This document shows positions 48,337-55,798 of a stretch of DNA of 64,000 nt, piece by piece (within the stretch, counting starts at the first letter, position 1; each line of letters starts with the position of its first letter). Origin of the DNA: Streptomyces lomondensis (GTDB taxonomy: Bacteria; Actinomycetota; Actinomycetes; Streptomycetales; Streptomycetaceae); assembly GCF_014651035.1 (NCBI RefSeq), contig NZ_BMWC01000003.1, positions 372,001-436,000 of the forward strand, read 5' to 3'. The position numbers and the translations under genes were made by a program. Below the pieces are notes generated by a model that saw nothing but the letters and a program-made list of their open reading frames with translations, ran no database searches and was not told the origin of the DNA.

Positions 48337-49085
48337 TCGGCCTCGTGCTGGCGGCCGGCGCCGGACGGCGTCTGCGCCCCTACACCGACAGCCTTCCCAA
48401 GGCGCTGGTGCCGGTGGGGCCCGCGGGCATAGAGGGCGAACCAACGGTTCTCGACCTGACCCTCGCCAACTTCGCCGAGGTCGGCCTCAGCGAGGCCGCG
48501 ATCATCGTCGGCTACCGCAAGGAGGCGGTGTACGCGCGCAAGGAAGCGCTGGAGAAGAAGTACGGCCTCAAGCTCACCCTCATCGACAACGACAAGGCCG
48601 AGGAGTGGAACAACGCCTACTCCCTGTGGTGCGGGCGTGACGTCCTCAAGGACGGGGTGATCCTCGCCAACGGCGACACCGTCCACCCGGTCTCCGTCGA
48701 GAAGACGCTGCTCGCCGCCCGCGGCGACGGCAAGAAGATCATCCTCGCCCTGGACACCGTGAAGGACCTGGCCGACGAGGAGATGAAGGTCGTCGTCGAC
48801 CCCGCCAAGGGCATGACGAAGATCACCAAGCTGATGGACCCCGCCGAGGCCACCGGCGAGTACATCGGCGTCACCCTCATCGAGGGCGACGCTGCCCCCG
48901 AACTGGCCGACGCGCTCAAGACCGTGTGGGAGACCGACCCGCAGCAGTTCTACGAGCACGGCTACCAGGAGCTGGTCAACCGAGGCTTCCGTATCGACGT
49001 GGCGCCGATCGGCGACGTCAAGTGGGTGGAGATCGACAACCACGACGATCTCGCCCGTGGACGGGAGATCGCATGCCAGTACTGA
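48333..49085 (+). CDS. LicC-like nucleotidyltransferase
   Basis: A 250-residue nucleotidyltransferase with LAAGAGRRLRPYTDSLPKALVPV at the N-terminus (G-x-G-x-R and the catalytic Lys about 23), NNAYSLWCGRD (like the N-x-YSL of LicC phosphocholine cytidylyltransferases) and DVKWVEIDNHDDLARG at the C-terminus. It probably makes a CDP-alcohol from CTP and an alcohol phosphate; inositol-1-phosphate, glycerol-1-phosphate or phosphocholine are candidates. It overlaps the preceding gene by 4 nt and the next by 13 nt. Confidence 0.85.
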   Translation: MIGLVLAAGAGRRLRPYTDSLPKALVPVGPAGIEGEPTVLDLTLANFAEVGLSEAAIIVGYRKEAVYARKEALEKKYGLKLTLIDNDKAEEWNNAYSLWCGRDVLKDGVILANGDTVHPVSVEKTLLAARGDGKKIILALDTVKDLADEEMKVVVDPAKGMTKITKLMDPAEATGEYIGVTLIEGDAAPELADALKTVWETDPQQFYEHGYQELVNRGFRIDVAPIGDVKWVEIDNHDDLARGREIACQY

Positions 49086-50134
49086 CCCGGCTCATCCCCT
49101 CGCCGCTCGTCGTGGACATCCGCCCGGGTGCCCTCGACGACCTGGCGTGCGTCCTCGCCGACGAGCGCATCTCGCACTCCGGCCGCCTCGCCGTCGCCGT
49201 CAGCGGCGGCTCGGGTGCCAAGCTGCGCGAGCGCATCTCGCCGAGCATGCCCGGCGCCACGTGGTACGAGGTCGGCGGCGGCACCCTCGACGACGCGGTC
49301 CGGCTGGCCGGCGACATAAAGGCCGGCCACTACGACGCGGTCGTCGGCCTCGGCGGCGGCAAGATCATCGACTGTGCCAAGTTCGCCGCGGCACGCGTCG
49401 GCCTGCCCCTGGTCGCCGTCCCGACGAACCTCGCGCACGACGGCCTGTGCTCCCCGGTCGCCACCCTCGACAACGACGCGGGCCGCGGCTCCTACGGCGT
49501 GCCGAACCCGATCGCGGTCGTCATCGACCTGGACGTCATCCGCGAGGCCCCGGTCCGCTTCGTCCGCGCCGGCATCGGCGACGCCGTCTCCAACATCTCG
49601 GCGATCGCCGACTGGGAGCTGGCCAACCGTGTCAAGGGCGAGCGGATCGACGGACTCGCCGCGGCCATGGCCCGCCAGGCCGGCGAGGCCGTCCTGCGGC
49701 ACCCGGGCGGCATCGGGGAGAACGACTTCCTCCAGGTGCTCGCCGAGGCGCTCGTCCTCAGCGGCATCGCCATGTCGGTGTCGGGCGACTCGCGGCCGTC
49801 CTCCGGGGCGTGCCACGAGATCAACCACGCCTTCGACCTGCTCTACCCGAAGCGGGCCGCCGCCCACGGCGAGCAGTGCGGCCTCGGCGCGGCCTTCGCG
49901 ATGTGGCTGCGCGGGGCGCACGAGGAGTCGGCTTACATGGCGGAGGTCCTGCGCCGCCATGGTCTGCCCGTGCTGCCGGACGAGATCGGCTTCACCACGG
50001 ACGAGTTCGTCAAGGCCGTCGAGTTCGCCCCCGAGACCCGGCCCGGCCGCTACACCATCCTCGAACACCTCGACCTGAACACCGAACAGATCAAGGACAC
50101 CTACACCGACTATGTCAAGGCCATCGGTAGCTGA
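49073..50134 (+). CDS. Glycerol-1-phosphate dehydrogenase-like enzyme
   Basis: A 353-residue iron/zinc alcohol dehydrogenase-superfamily protein. The motifs follow archaeal EgsA and bacterial AraM: VGLGGGKIIDCAKFAA (92-106, NAD(P)-binding), VPTNLAHDGLCSPVATL (117-132), metal ligands Asp 170, His 248 and His 265 (CHEINHAFD, AAHGEQCG). The family reduces DHAP to sn-glycerol-1-phosphate. The product fits the next enzymes: an alcohol phosphate to be activated with CTP. The ATG at 49073 lies inside the previous gene. Glycerol dehydrogenase or 3-dehydroquinate synthase are less likely given the THDG-like loop. Confidence 0.85.
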   Translation: MPVLTRLIPSPLVVDIRPGALDDLACVLADERISHSGRLAVAVSGGSGAKLRERISPSMPGATWYEVGGGTLDDAVRLAGDIKAGHYDAVVGLGGGKIIDCAKFAAARVGLPLVAVPTNLAHDGLCSPVATLDNDAGRGSYGVPNPIAVVIDLDVIREAPVRFVRAGIGDAVSNISAIADWELANRVKGERIDGLAAAMARQAGEAVLRHPGGIGENDFLQVLAEALVLSGIAMSVSGDSRPSSGACHEINHAFDLLYPKRAAAHGEQCGLGAAFAMWLRGAHEESAYMAEVLRRHGLPVLPDEIGFTTDEFVKAVEFAPETRPGRYTILEHLDLNTEQIKDTYTDYVKAIGS

Positions 50135-50891
50135 ACTACGCCCCGTCGTTCACCCTGCAGGGGTGAAGGACCGGCGCAGCGGTGAGCACTGGATGGGACG
50201 CCTCTACATGCGCGAGGTGTCCCTGCGGGTCGACCGCTACCTGGTCAACACCAGGGTCACGCCCAACCAGCTCACATACCTGATGACCGTCTTCGGTGTG
50301 CTCGCGGCCCCGGCACTGCTCGTGCCGGGGATCCCGGGCGCCGTCCTCGGCGTGGTGTGCGTCCAGATGTACCTGCTGCTGGACTGCGTCGACGGCGAGA
50401 TCGCCCGCTGGAAGAAGCAGTACTCCCTCAACGGCGTCTACCTGGACCGCGTCGGCGCCTACCTCACCGACGCCGCCGTGCTCACCGGCTTCGGCCTGCG
50501 CGCCGCCGACCTGTGGGGCAGCGGCCGCATCGACTGGCTGTGGGCCTTCCTCGGTACGCTGGCCGCTCTCGGCGCCATCCTCATCAAGGCCGAGACCGAC
50601 CTCGTCGGCGTCGCCCGCCACCAGGCCGGCAAGCCGCCGGTCAAGGAAGCCGCCGCCGAGATGCGCTCCTCCGGCATGGCACTGGCCCGCAGGGCCGCCG
50701 CCGCCCTGAAGTTCCACCGCCTCATCCTCGGCATCGAGGCGTCCCTGCTCATCCTGGTCCTGGCCATCGTCGACCAGGCCCGCGGCGACCTGTTCTTCTC
50801 CCGGCTCGGCGTGGCCGTGCTGGCCGGCATCGCCCTGGTCCAGACCCTGCTGCACCTGGTGTCGATCCTCGCTTCGAGCAGGCTGAAGTGA
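50112..50891 (+). CDS. CDP-alcohol phosphotransferase with altered fourth Asp
   Basis: A 259-residue membrane protein with the CDP-alcohol phosphotransferase motif D91-x2-D94-G-x2-A-R-x8-G-x3-D112-x3-A116. The fourth Asp, which is the proposed catalytic base, is Ala; an Asp follows four residues later (D120). Several hydrophobic segments follow. It overlaps the previous gene by 23 nt and the next by 4 nt, so the operon is strongly coupled. Function as a second transferase or as a specialised variant in the same pathway is likely, but the product is unknown. Confidence 0.82.
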   Translation: MSRPSVAELRPVVHPAGVKDRRSGEHWMGRLYMREVSLRVDRYLVNTRVTPNQLTYLMTVFGVLAAPALLVPGIPGAVLGVVCVQMYLLLDCVDGEIARWKKQYSLNGVYLDRVGAYLTDAAVLTGFGLRAADLWGSGRIDWLWAFLGTLAALGAILIKAETDLVGVARHQAGKPPVKEAAAEMRSSGMALARRAAAALKFHRLILGIEASLLILVLAIVDQARGDLFFSRLGVAVLAGIALVQTLLHLVSILASSRLK

Positions 50892-51769
50892 GCGGCATGA
50901 AGGTCGGCGCCGTCATCATCACCATGGGCAACCGCCCCGACGAACTGCGCGCCCTCCTCGACTCGGTCGCCAAACAGGACGGCGACCCGGTCGAGGTGGT
51001 CGTGGTCGGCAACGGCTCGCCCGTCCCGGACGTCCCCGAGGGCGTGCGCACGATCGAGCTGCCCGAGAACCTCGGCATCCCCGGCGGCCGCAACGTCGGC
51101 ATCGAGGCCTTCGGCCCGGCCGGCCGGGACGTCGACATCCTGCTCTTCCTGGACGACGACGGGCTCCTCGCGAGCCACGACACCGCGGAGCTGTGCCGCA
51201 AGGCGTTCGAGGCCGACCCGAAGCTCGGCATCATCAGCTTCCGCATAGCCGACCCGGACACCGGCGTCACCCAGCGCCGCCACGTCCCCCGGCTGCGCGC
51301 CGCCGACCCGATGCGCTCCTCCCGGGTCACCACCTTCCTGGGCGGCGCCAACGCCGTCCGCACCCGCGTCTTCGCCGACGTCGGCGGACTCCCCGACGCG
51401 TTCTTCTACGCCCACGAGGAAACCGACCTCGCCTGGCGGGCCCTCGACGCCGGCTGGATGATCGACTACCGGTCCGACATGGTGCTCTACCACCCGACGA
51501 CCGCCCCCTCGCGGCACGCCGTCTACCACCGCATGGTCGCCCGCAACCGCGTCTGGCTGGCCCGCCGCAACCTCCCCGGGCTCCTCGTCCCGGTCTACCT
51601 CGGCGTCTGGCTGCTGCTCACCCTCCTGCGCCGCCCCTCCCGCCGCGCCCTGCGGGCCTGGTTCGGCGGATTCCGCGAGGGCTGGACCACCCCGTGCGGG
51701 CCCCGCCGGCCCATGAAGTGGCGTACGGTGTGGCGGCTGACCCGACTGGGCCGGCCCCCCGTCATCTGA
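50888..51769 (+). CDS. Family 2 glycosyltransferase
   Basis: A 293-residue GT-A-fold enzyme: VGAVIITMGNRPDELRALLDSVAKQ, NLGIPGGRNVGIEAFG, LLFLDDDGLL (DxD), and AHEETDLAWRALDAGW (catalytic ED). The C-terminus has a hydrophobic stretch (LLVPVYLGVWLLLTLL) that could bind the membrane. It would transfer a sugar to the growing phospho-lipid or polymer. The GTG start overlaps the previous stop (GTGA); an ATG three codons later is an alternative. Confidence 0.88.
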   Translation: MSGMKVGAVIITMGNRPDELRALLDSVAKQDGDPVEVVVVGNGSPVPDVPEGVRTIELPENLGIPGGRNVGIEAFGPAGRDVDILLFLDDDGLLASHDTAELCRKAFEADPKLGIISFRIADPDTGVTQRRHVPRLRAADPMRSSRVTTFLGGANAVRTRVFADVGGLPDAFFYAHEETDLAWRALDAGWMIDYRSDMVLYHPTTAPSRHAVYHRMVARNRVWLARRNLPGLLVPVYLGVWLLLTLLRRPSRRALRAWFGGFREGWTTPCGPRRPMKWRTVWRLTRLGRPPVI

Positions 51770-51875
51770 CAAGCTCGTATCCGGGAGCGTCCGGGAGCAC
51801 CCGGGCCGTACCCTGGCCCCCGGCTCATGCCAGGCCCGCACAGGCCGCGCATCTCGAAGACGAAAGTTTCCACTA

Positions 51876-52805
51876 GTGAGTGAGACAACGCACGACGCCC
51901 CGGTCGCGGTGAGCGCGCCCGCGGCGCCCGACGAGGGCCTCACGGCGAGGGAGCTCGCCGCCAAGCACGGACTGAGCGTCAGCGGCGCCCGGCCGACCCT
52001 CATCGAGTACGTCCGTCAGCTCTGGGGACGGCGGCACTTCATCATCGCCTTCTCCCAGGCGAAGCTGACCGCCCAGTACAGCCAGGCCAAGCTCGGCCAA
52101 CTGTGGCAGGTGGCCACGCCGCTGCTGAACGCGGCCGTCTACTTCTTCATCTTCGGCCTGCTCCTGGAGGCCGACCGGGGCATGGCCCGCGAGGTCTACA
52201 TCCCGTTCCTGGTCACCGGCGTGTTCGTGTTCACCTTCACGCAGAGCTCGGTGATGGCGGGCGTGCGCGCGATCTCCGGCAACCTCGGCCTGGTCCGCGC
52301 CCTGCACTTCCCGCGCGCCTCCCTGCCGATCTCCTTCGCGCTCCAGCAGCTCCAGCAGCTGCTGTTCTCGATGATCGTGCTGTTCGCCGTCGCGGTCGGC
52401 TTCGGCCACTACCCGGACCTGTCCTGGCTGCTGATCGTGCCGGTCCTCGTCCTCCAGTTCTGCTTCAACACCGGCCTCGCGCTCATCATGGCCCGGGCGG
52501 GCGCCAAGACCCCGGACCTCGCGCAGCTGATGCCGTTCGTGATGCGGACGTGGATGTACGCGTCCGGGGTGATGTTCTCCATCCCGATCTTCCTCGCGGA
52601 CAAGCCCGACTGGATGGCGAACGTCCTCCAGTGGAACCCGGCCGCGATCTACATGGACCTGATGCGCTTCGCCCTCATCGACGAATACGACTCGAAGTTC
52701 CTGCCCGACCACGTATGGGCGGCTGCGGGCGCCTGGGCCGTGCTCTTCGCCCTCGGCGGCTTCGTGTACTTCTGGAAGGCGGAGGAGAGGTACGGCCGTG
52801 GCTGA
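51876..52805 (+). CDS. ABC-2 type polysaccharide export permease (TagG-like)
   Basis: A 309-residue permease with six hydrophobic segments and a hydrophilic N-terminus of about 40 residues. QLWGRRHFIIAFSQAKLTAQYSQAKLGQLWQVATPLLNAAVYFFIFG is the typical start of ABC-2 exporters for teichoic acids, O-antigen and capsular polymers. It begins at GTG 51876, 106 nt after the glycosyltransferase, and overlaps the ATPase gene by 8 nt. It probably exports the product of the upstream enzymes. Confidence 0.9.
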   Translation: MSETTHDAPVAVSAPAAPDEGLTARELAAKHGLSVSGARPTLIEYVRQLWGRRHFIIAFSQAKLTAQYSQAKLGQLWQVATPLLNAAVYFFIFGLLLEADRGMAREVYIPFLVTGVFVFTFTQSSVMAGVRAISGNLGLVRALHFPRASLPISFALQQLQQLLFSMIVLFAVAVGFGHYPDLSWLLIVPVLVLQFCFNTGLALIMARAGAKTPDLAQLMPFVMRTWMYASGVMFSIPIFLADKPDWMANVLQWNPAAIYMDLMRFALIDEYDSKFLPDHVWAAAGAWAVLFALGGFVYFWKAEERYGRG

Positions 52806-53589
52806 GCAGAACGCCGAGCAGGACAAGGACGCGCGGATCCCCACCGTCATCGCGGACGACCTGCACATCGTCTACCGCGTCAACGGCGCCAAGACCGGCA
52901 AGGGCAGCGCCACCGCCGCCCTCAGCCGCATCATGAAGCGCGGCGAGGAGCGGGGCGTGCGCAAGGTGCACGCGGTCCGCGGCGTCTCCTTCGTGGCGTA
53001 CCGCGGCGAGGCCATCGGCCTCATCGGCTCCAACGGCTCCGGCAAGTCGACCCTGCTGCGCGCCATCGCCGGACTGCTGCCCGCCGAGCGGGGCAAGGTC
53101 TACACCGACGGCCAGCCCTCGCTGCTCGGCGTCAACGCCGCCCTGATGAACGACCTCACCGGCGAACGCAACGTCATATTGGGCGGGCTCGCCATGGGCA
53201 TGTCCCGCGAGGAGATCCGGGAGCGCTACCAGGACATCGTCGACTTCTCCGGCATCAACGAGAAGGGCGACTTCATCACGCTGCCGATGCGCACGTACTC
53301 CTCCGGCATGGCGGCCCGGCTCCGCTTCTCCATCGCCGCGGCCAAGGACCACGACGTCCTGATGATCGACGAGGCCCTCGCCACCGGCGACCGCAAGTTC
53401 CAGAAGCGTTCCGAGGACCGCATCCGGGAGCTGCGCAAGGAAGCCGGCACGGTGTTTCTGGTCAGTCACAACAACAAGTCCATCCGCGACACCTGCGACC
53501 GCGTCCTGTGGCTGGAGCGCGGCGAACTGCGCATGGACGGCCCGACCGACGAGGTGCTCAAGGAGTACGAGAAGTTCACCGGCAAGTAG
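52798..53589 (+). CDS. ABC transporter ATPase, TagH-like
   Basis: A 263-residue ATPase with Walker A GSNGSGKST, signature YSSGMAARLRFSI, Walker B LMIDEALATGD and the extended HxVNG-type N-terminal part seen in polysaccharide exporters (TagH/Wzt). There is no added C-terminal substrate-binding domain, so export is not of the O-antigen-specific Wzt type. It starts at GTG within the permease gene and ends just before a strong terminator. Confidence 0.92.
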   Translation: MAEQNAEQDKDARIPTVIADDLHIVYRVNGAKTGKGSATAALSRIMKRGEERGVRKVHAVRGVSFVAYRGEAIGLIGSNGSGKSTLLRAIAGLLPAERGKVYTDGQPSLLGVNAALMNDLTGERNVILGGLAMGMSREEIRERYQDIVDFSGINEKGDFITLPMRTYSSGMAARLRFSIAAAKDHDVLMIDEALATGDRKFQKRSEDRIRELRKEAGTVFLVSHNNKSIRDTCDRVLWLERGELRMDGPTDEVLKEYEKFTGK

Positions 53590-53601
53590 TCCGGCGCGCC
53601 C

Positions 53602-53634
53602 GGGGCCCCGCCGGAACTGTTCCGGCGGGGCCCC
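53602..53634 (+). terminator. Strong terminator after the TagH-like gene
   Basis: Perfect 15-bp stem GGGGCCCCGCCGGAA / TTCCGGCGGGGCCCC with a 3-nt loop, 12 nt after the stop. It separates the export operon from the hopanoid operon. Confidence 0.9.
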
Positions 53635-53721
53635 GCGTCTGCAAAGGAAACGTCAACTCCGGCCTGTGGCAGGAATCTTGGAGCCAATCGGTGTGTTCTC
53701 GTGATGCGCGGGACACCCTGG

Positions 53722-53746
53722 GGAACCGCGTCGCGTTGTACAACGT
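53722..53746 (+). promoter_or_regulatory. Possible ECF-type promoter for the hopanoid operon
   Basis: GGAAC (53722-53726) and CGT (53744-53746) with 17 nt between them resemble ECF sigma promoters with AAC-type -35 and CGT -10 boxes. The downstream leader (to 53949) includes a bulged inverted repeat, GACACCGCCC (53792-53801) against GGGCGGCGTGTC (53825-53836). This is unverified, and other promoters are possible. Confidence 0.3.
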
Positions 53747-53886
53747 AAGCTGGACCGGTCCCGAAACACGGCAATCAGGGCGATAATGCGCGACACCGCC
53801 CGTCGCACCGCCGTGCGGACGGCTGGGCGGCGTGTCCGAAATAGTGTGCATTGGGTCGGCAGTGTAGAACGGGAGATGTGACGGCA

Positions 53887-53952
53887 ATGGCTACGGAAAC
53901 TCCCCAGCTCCACGCAGCACGTGCCGTCCCCGCGCCGGGCAGTCGCCGGTGA
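53887..53952 (+). CDS. Putative 21-codon leader ORF overlapping hpnC
   Basis: ATG at 53887 opens a frame starting MATETPQLHAARAV that ends with TGA at 53950-53952, so the stop shares GTGA with the hpnC start. A GTG at 53878, three codons upstream in the same frame, is an alternative start; GGGAG is just before it. Coupled translation of hpnC is likely if this frame is read. Coding itself is inferred. Confidence 0.45.
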   Translation: MATETPQLHAARAVPAPGSRR

Positions 53953-54851
53953 CGGGCACCGGCACGGCGCGCCCCCTGGACCCGGAGCGCGGCACCCTCG
54001 ACAAGGCCGCGGGCGAGAACTTCCCGGTGGCCCCGTTCTTCCTGCCCCGGGCCTGGCGCGCCGACCTCATGGCCGTCTACGGCTTCGCCCGCCTGGTCGA
54101 CGACATCGGCGACGGCGACCTGGCCCCCGGCGGCGCCGACGCGCGGCTGCTCGGCGTCTCCCCGCAGGAGGCCGAGGACCGGCTGGTCCTGCTGGACGCC
54201 TTCGAGGCCGACCTGCGCAGGGTCTTCGACGCCACCCCCCGCCACCCCCTGCTGCGCCGCCTCCAGCCGACCGTCCGCCGGTGCTCCCTGACCCCCGGGC
54301 CGTTCCTCGGCCTGATCGCCGCCAACCGCCAGGACCAGCTGGTCAGCCGCTACGAGACCTACGACGACCTGCTCGCCTACTGCGAGCTGTCCGCCAACCC
54401 CGTCGGCCGTCTCGTCCTCGCCGTCACCGGCACCTCGACGCCCGAGCGGATCCGCCGCTCCGACATGATCTGCACGGCCCTCCAGATCGTCGAGCACCTC
54501 CAGGACGTGGCCGAGGACCTCCGCCGCGACCGTGTTTACCTGCCCGCCACCGACATGAAGCGTTTTCAGGTCCAGGAGGCGGATCTCGCCACGGAATCCG
54601 CCGGAGCGTCGGTCCGTGCGCTGATTGCGTACGAAGCGCGAAGGGCCCTGGATCTCCTGAATGAAGGCGCCCCCCTGGTGGGTAGCGTCCACGGCAGGTT
54701 GAAGCTGCTGCTCGCAGGGTTCGTGGCGGGGGGAAGGGCGGCCGTCCGCGCGATCGCCGCCGCCGATTACGACGTACTTCCCGGCCCGCCCAAGCCTGGC
54801 AAGGTCCAGTTGCTGCGTGAGGTGGGCGTGACTCTGCGAGGAGAGGGGTGA
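53949..54851 (+). CDS. hpnC: Presqualene-type synthase HpnC
   Basis: A 300-residue squalene/phytoene-synthase-fold protein with the first Asp-rich motif DDIGDG (51-56) and the second QDVAED (185-190). In the three-enzyme HpnCDE route it converts presqualene diphosphate to hydroxysqualene. The GTG start overlaps the leader ORF and its end overlaps hpnD (GTGA). The N-terminal pattern ENFPVAPFFLPRAWRADLMAVYGFARLVDDIG is typical of HpnC. Assignment within the pair HpnC/HpnD rests on family likeness and on gene order. Confidence 0.93.
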   Translation: MTGTGTARPLDPERGTLDKAAGENFPVAPFFLPRAWRADLMAVYGFARLVDDIGDGDLAPGGADARLLGVSPQEAEDRLVLLDAFEADLRRVFDATPRHPLLRRLQPTVRRCSLTPGPFLGLIAANRQDQLVSRYETYDDLLAYCELSANPVGRLVLAVTGTSTPERIRRSDMICTALQIVEHLQDVAEDLRRDRVYLPATDMKRFQVQEADLATESAGASVRALIAYEARRALDLLNEGAPLVGSVHGRLKLLLAGFVAGGRAAVRAIAAADYDVLPGPPKPGKVQLLREVGVTLRGEG

Positions 54852-55798
54852 TCCGGACCGTGGAGTCGGAACCACACGCGTCCCCACCGGTACTCGCCGC
54901 CTACAGCTACTGCGAGGCCGTCACCGGGCGGCAGGCCCGTAACTTCGCCTACGGCATCCGGCTGCTGCCGACGCCCCAGCGCCGCGCGATGTCGGCGCTG
55001 TACGCGTTCTCGCGGCGGGTCGACGACATCGGCGACGGCGCGCTCGCCGACGACGTCAAGGTCGCCAGGCTGGAGGAGACCCGGGCGCTGCTCACCCGGA
55101 TCCGCGAGGGCGGGATCGACGAGGACGACACCGACCCGGTGGCCGTCTCCCTCACGCACGCCGCCGGGCACTTCTCGATCCCGCTCGGCGGCCTCGACGA
55201 GCTCATCGACGGCGTCCTGATGGACGTCCGCGGCGAGACCTACGAGACCTGGGACGACCTGAAGGTGTACTGCCGCTGCGTGGCGGGCGCCATCGGGCGT
55301 CTCTCGCTCGGCGTGTTCGGCACGGAACCGGGGGCGCGCGGCGTGGACCGCGCGCCGGAGTATGCCGACACGCTCGGGCTCGCGCTCCAGCTCACCAACA
55401 TCCTCCGGGACGTCCGTGAGGACGCCGTGGACGGGCGCACCTATCTGCCCGCCGACGATCTCGCCAAGTTCGGCTGCTCGGCCGGCTTCAGCGGACCGAA
55501 GCCACCCGAGGGCTCCGACTTCGCGGGCCTCGTGCACTTCGAAGTGCGACGGGCCCGCGCTCTTTTCGCCGAGGGCTACCGGCTGCTCCCCATGCTCGAC
55601 CGGCGCAGCGGTGCCTGTGTCGCCGCGATGGCCGGCATCTACCGCCGCCTCCTCGACCGCATCGAGCGCGACCCGGAGGCCGTGCTGCGCGGCCGGGTCT
55701 CCCTCCCCGGCCGGGAGAAGGCGTACGTCGCCGTGCGCGGCCTGTCCGGCCTGGACGCCCGGCATGTGACCCGACGGACCGTCAGGAGGCGCGCGTGA
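54848..55798 (+). CDS. hpnD: Presqualene diphosphate synthase HpnD
   Basis: A 316-residue protein of the same fold: AVTGRQARNFAYGIRLLPTPQRRAMSALYAFSRRVDDIGDG with DDIGD at 59-63, and the second motif QLTNILRDVREDAVDGRTYLP (about 181-201). It joins two farnesyl diphosphates to give presqualene diphosphate in the hopanoid route. The GTG start overlaps hpnC, and its stop overlaps the next frame. Confidence 0.94.
   Translation: MIRTVESEPHASPPVLAAYSYCEAVTGRQARNFAYGIRLLPTPQRRAMSALYAFSRRVDDIGDGALADDVKVARLEETRALLTRIREGGIDEDDTDPVAVSLTHAAGHFSIPLGGLDELIDGVLMDVRGETYETWDDLKVYCRCVAGAIGRLSLGVFGTEPGARGVDRAPEYADTLGLALQLTNILRDVREDAVDGRTYLPADDLAKFGCSAGFSGPKPPEGSDFAGLVHFEVRRARALFAEGYRLLPMLDRRSGACVAAMAGIYRRLLDRIERDPEAVLRGRVSLPGREKAYVAVRGLSGLDARHVTRRTVRRRA

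Noticed and set aside
46264..48444. A 726-codon minus-strand frame opposite the CDP-alcohol gene
   Set aside because: Composition is low-complexity Gly/Arg/Glu, without motifs; the plus strand carries a clear enzyme.
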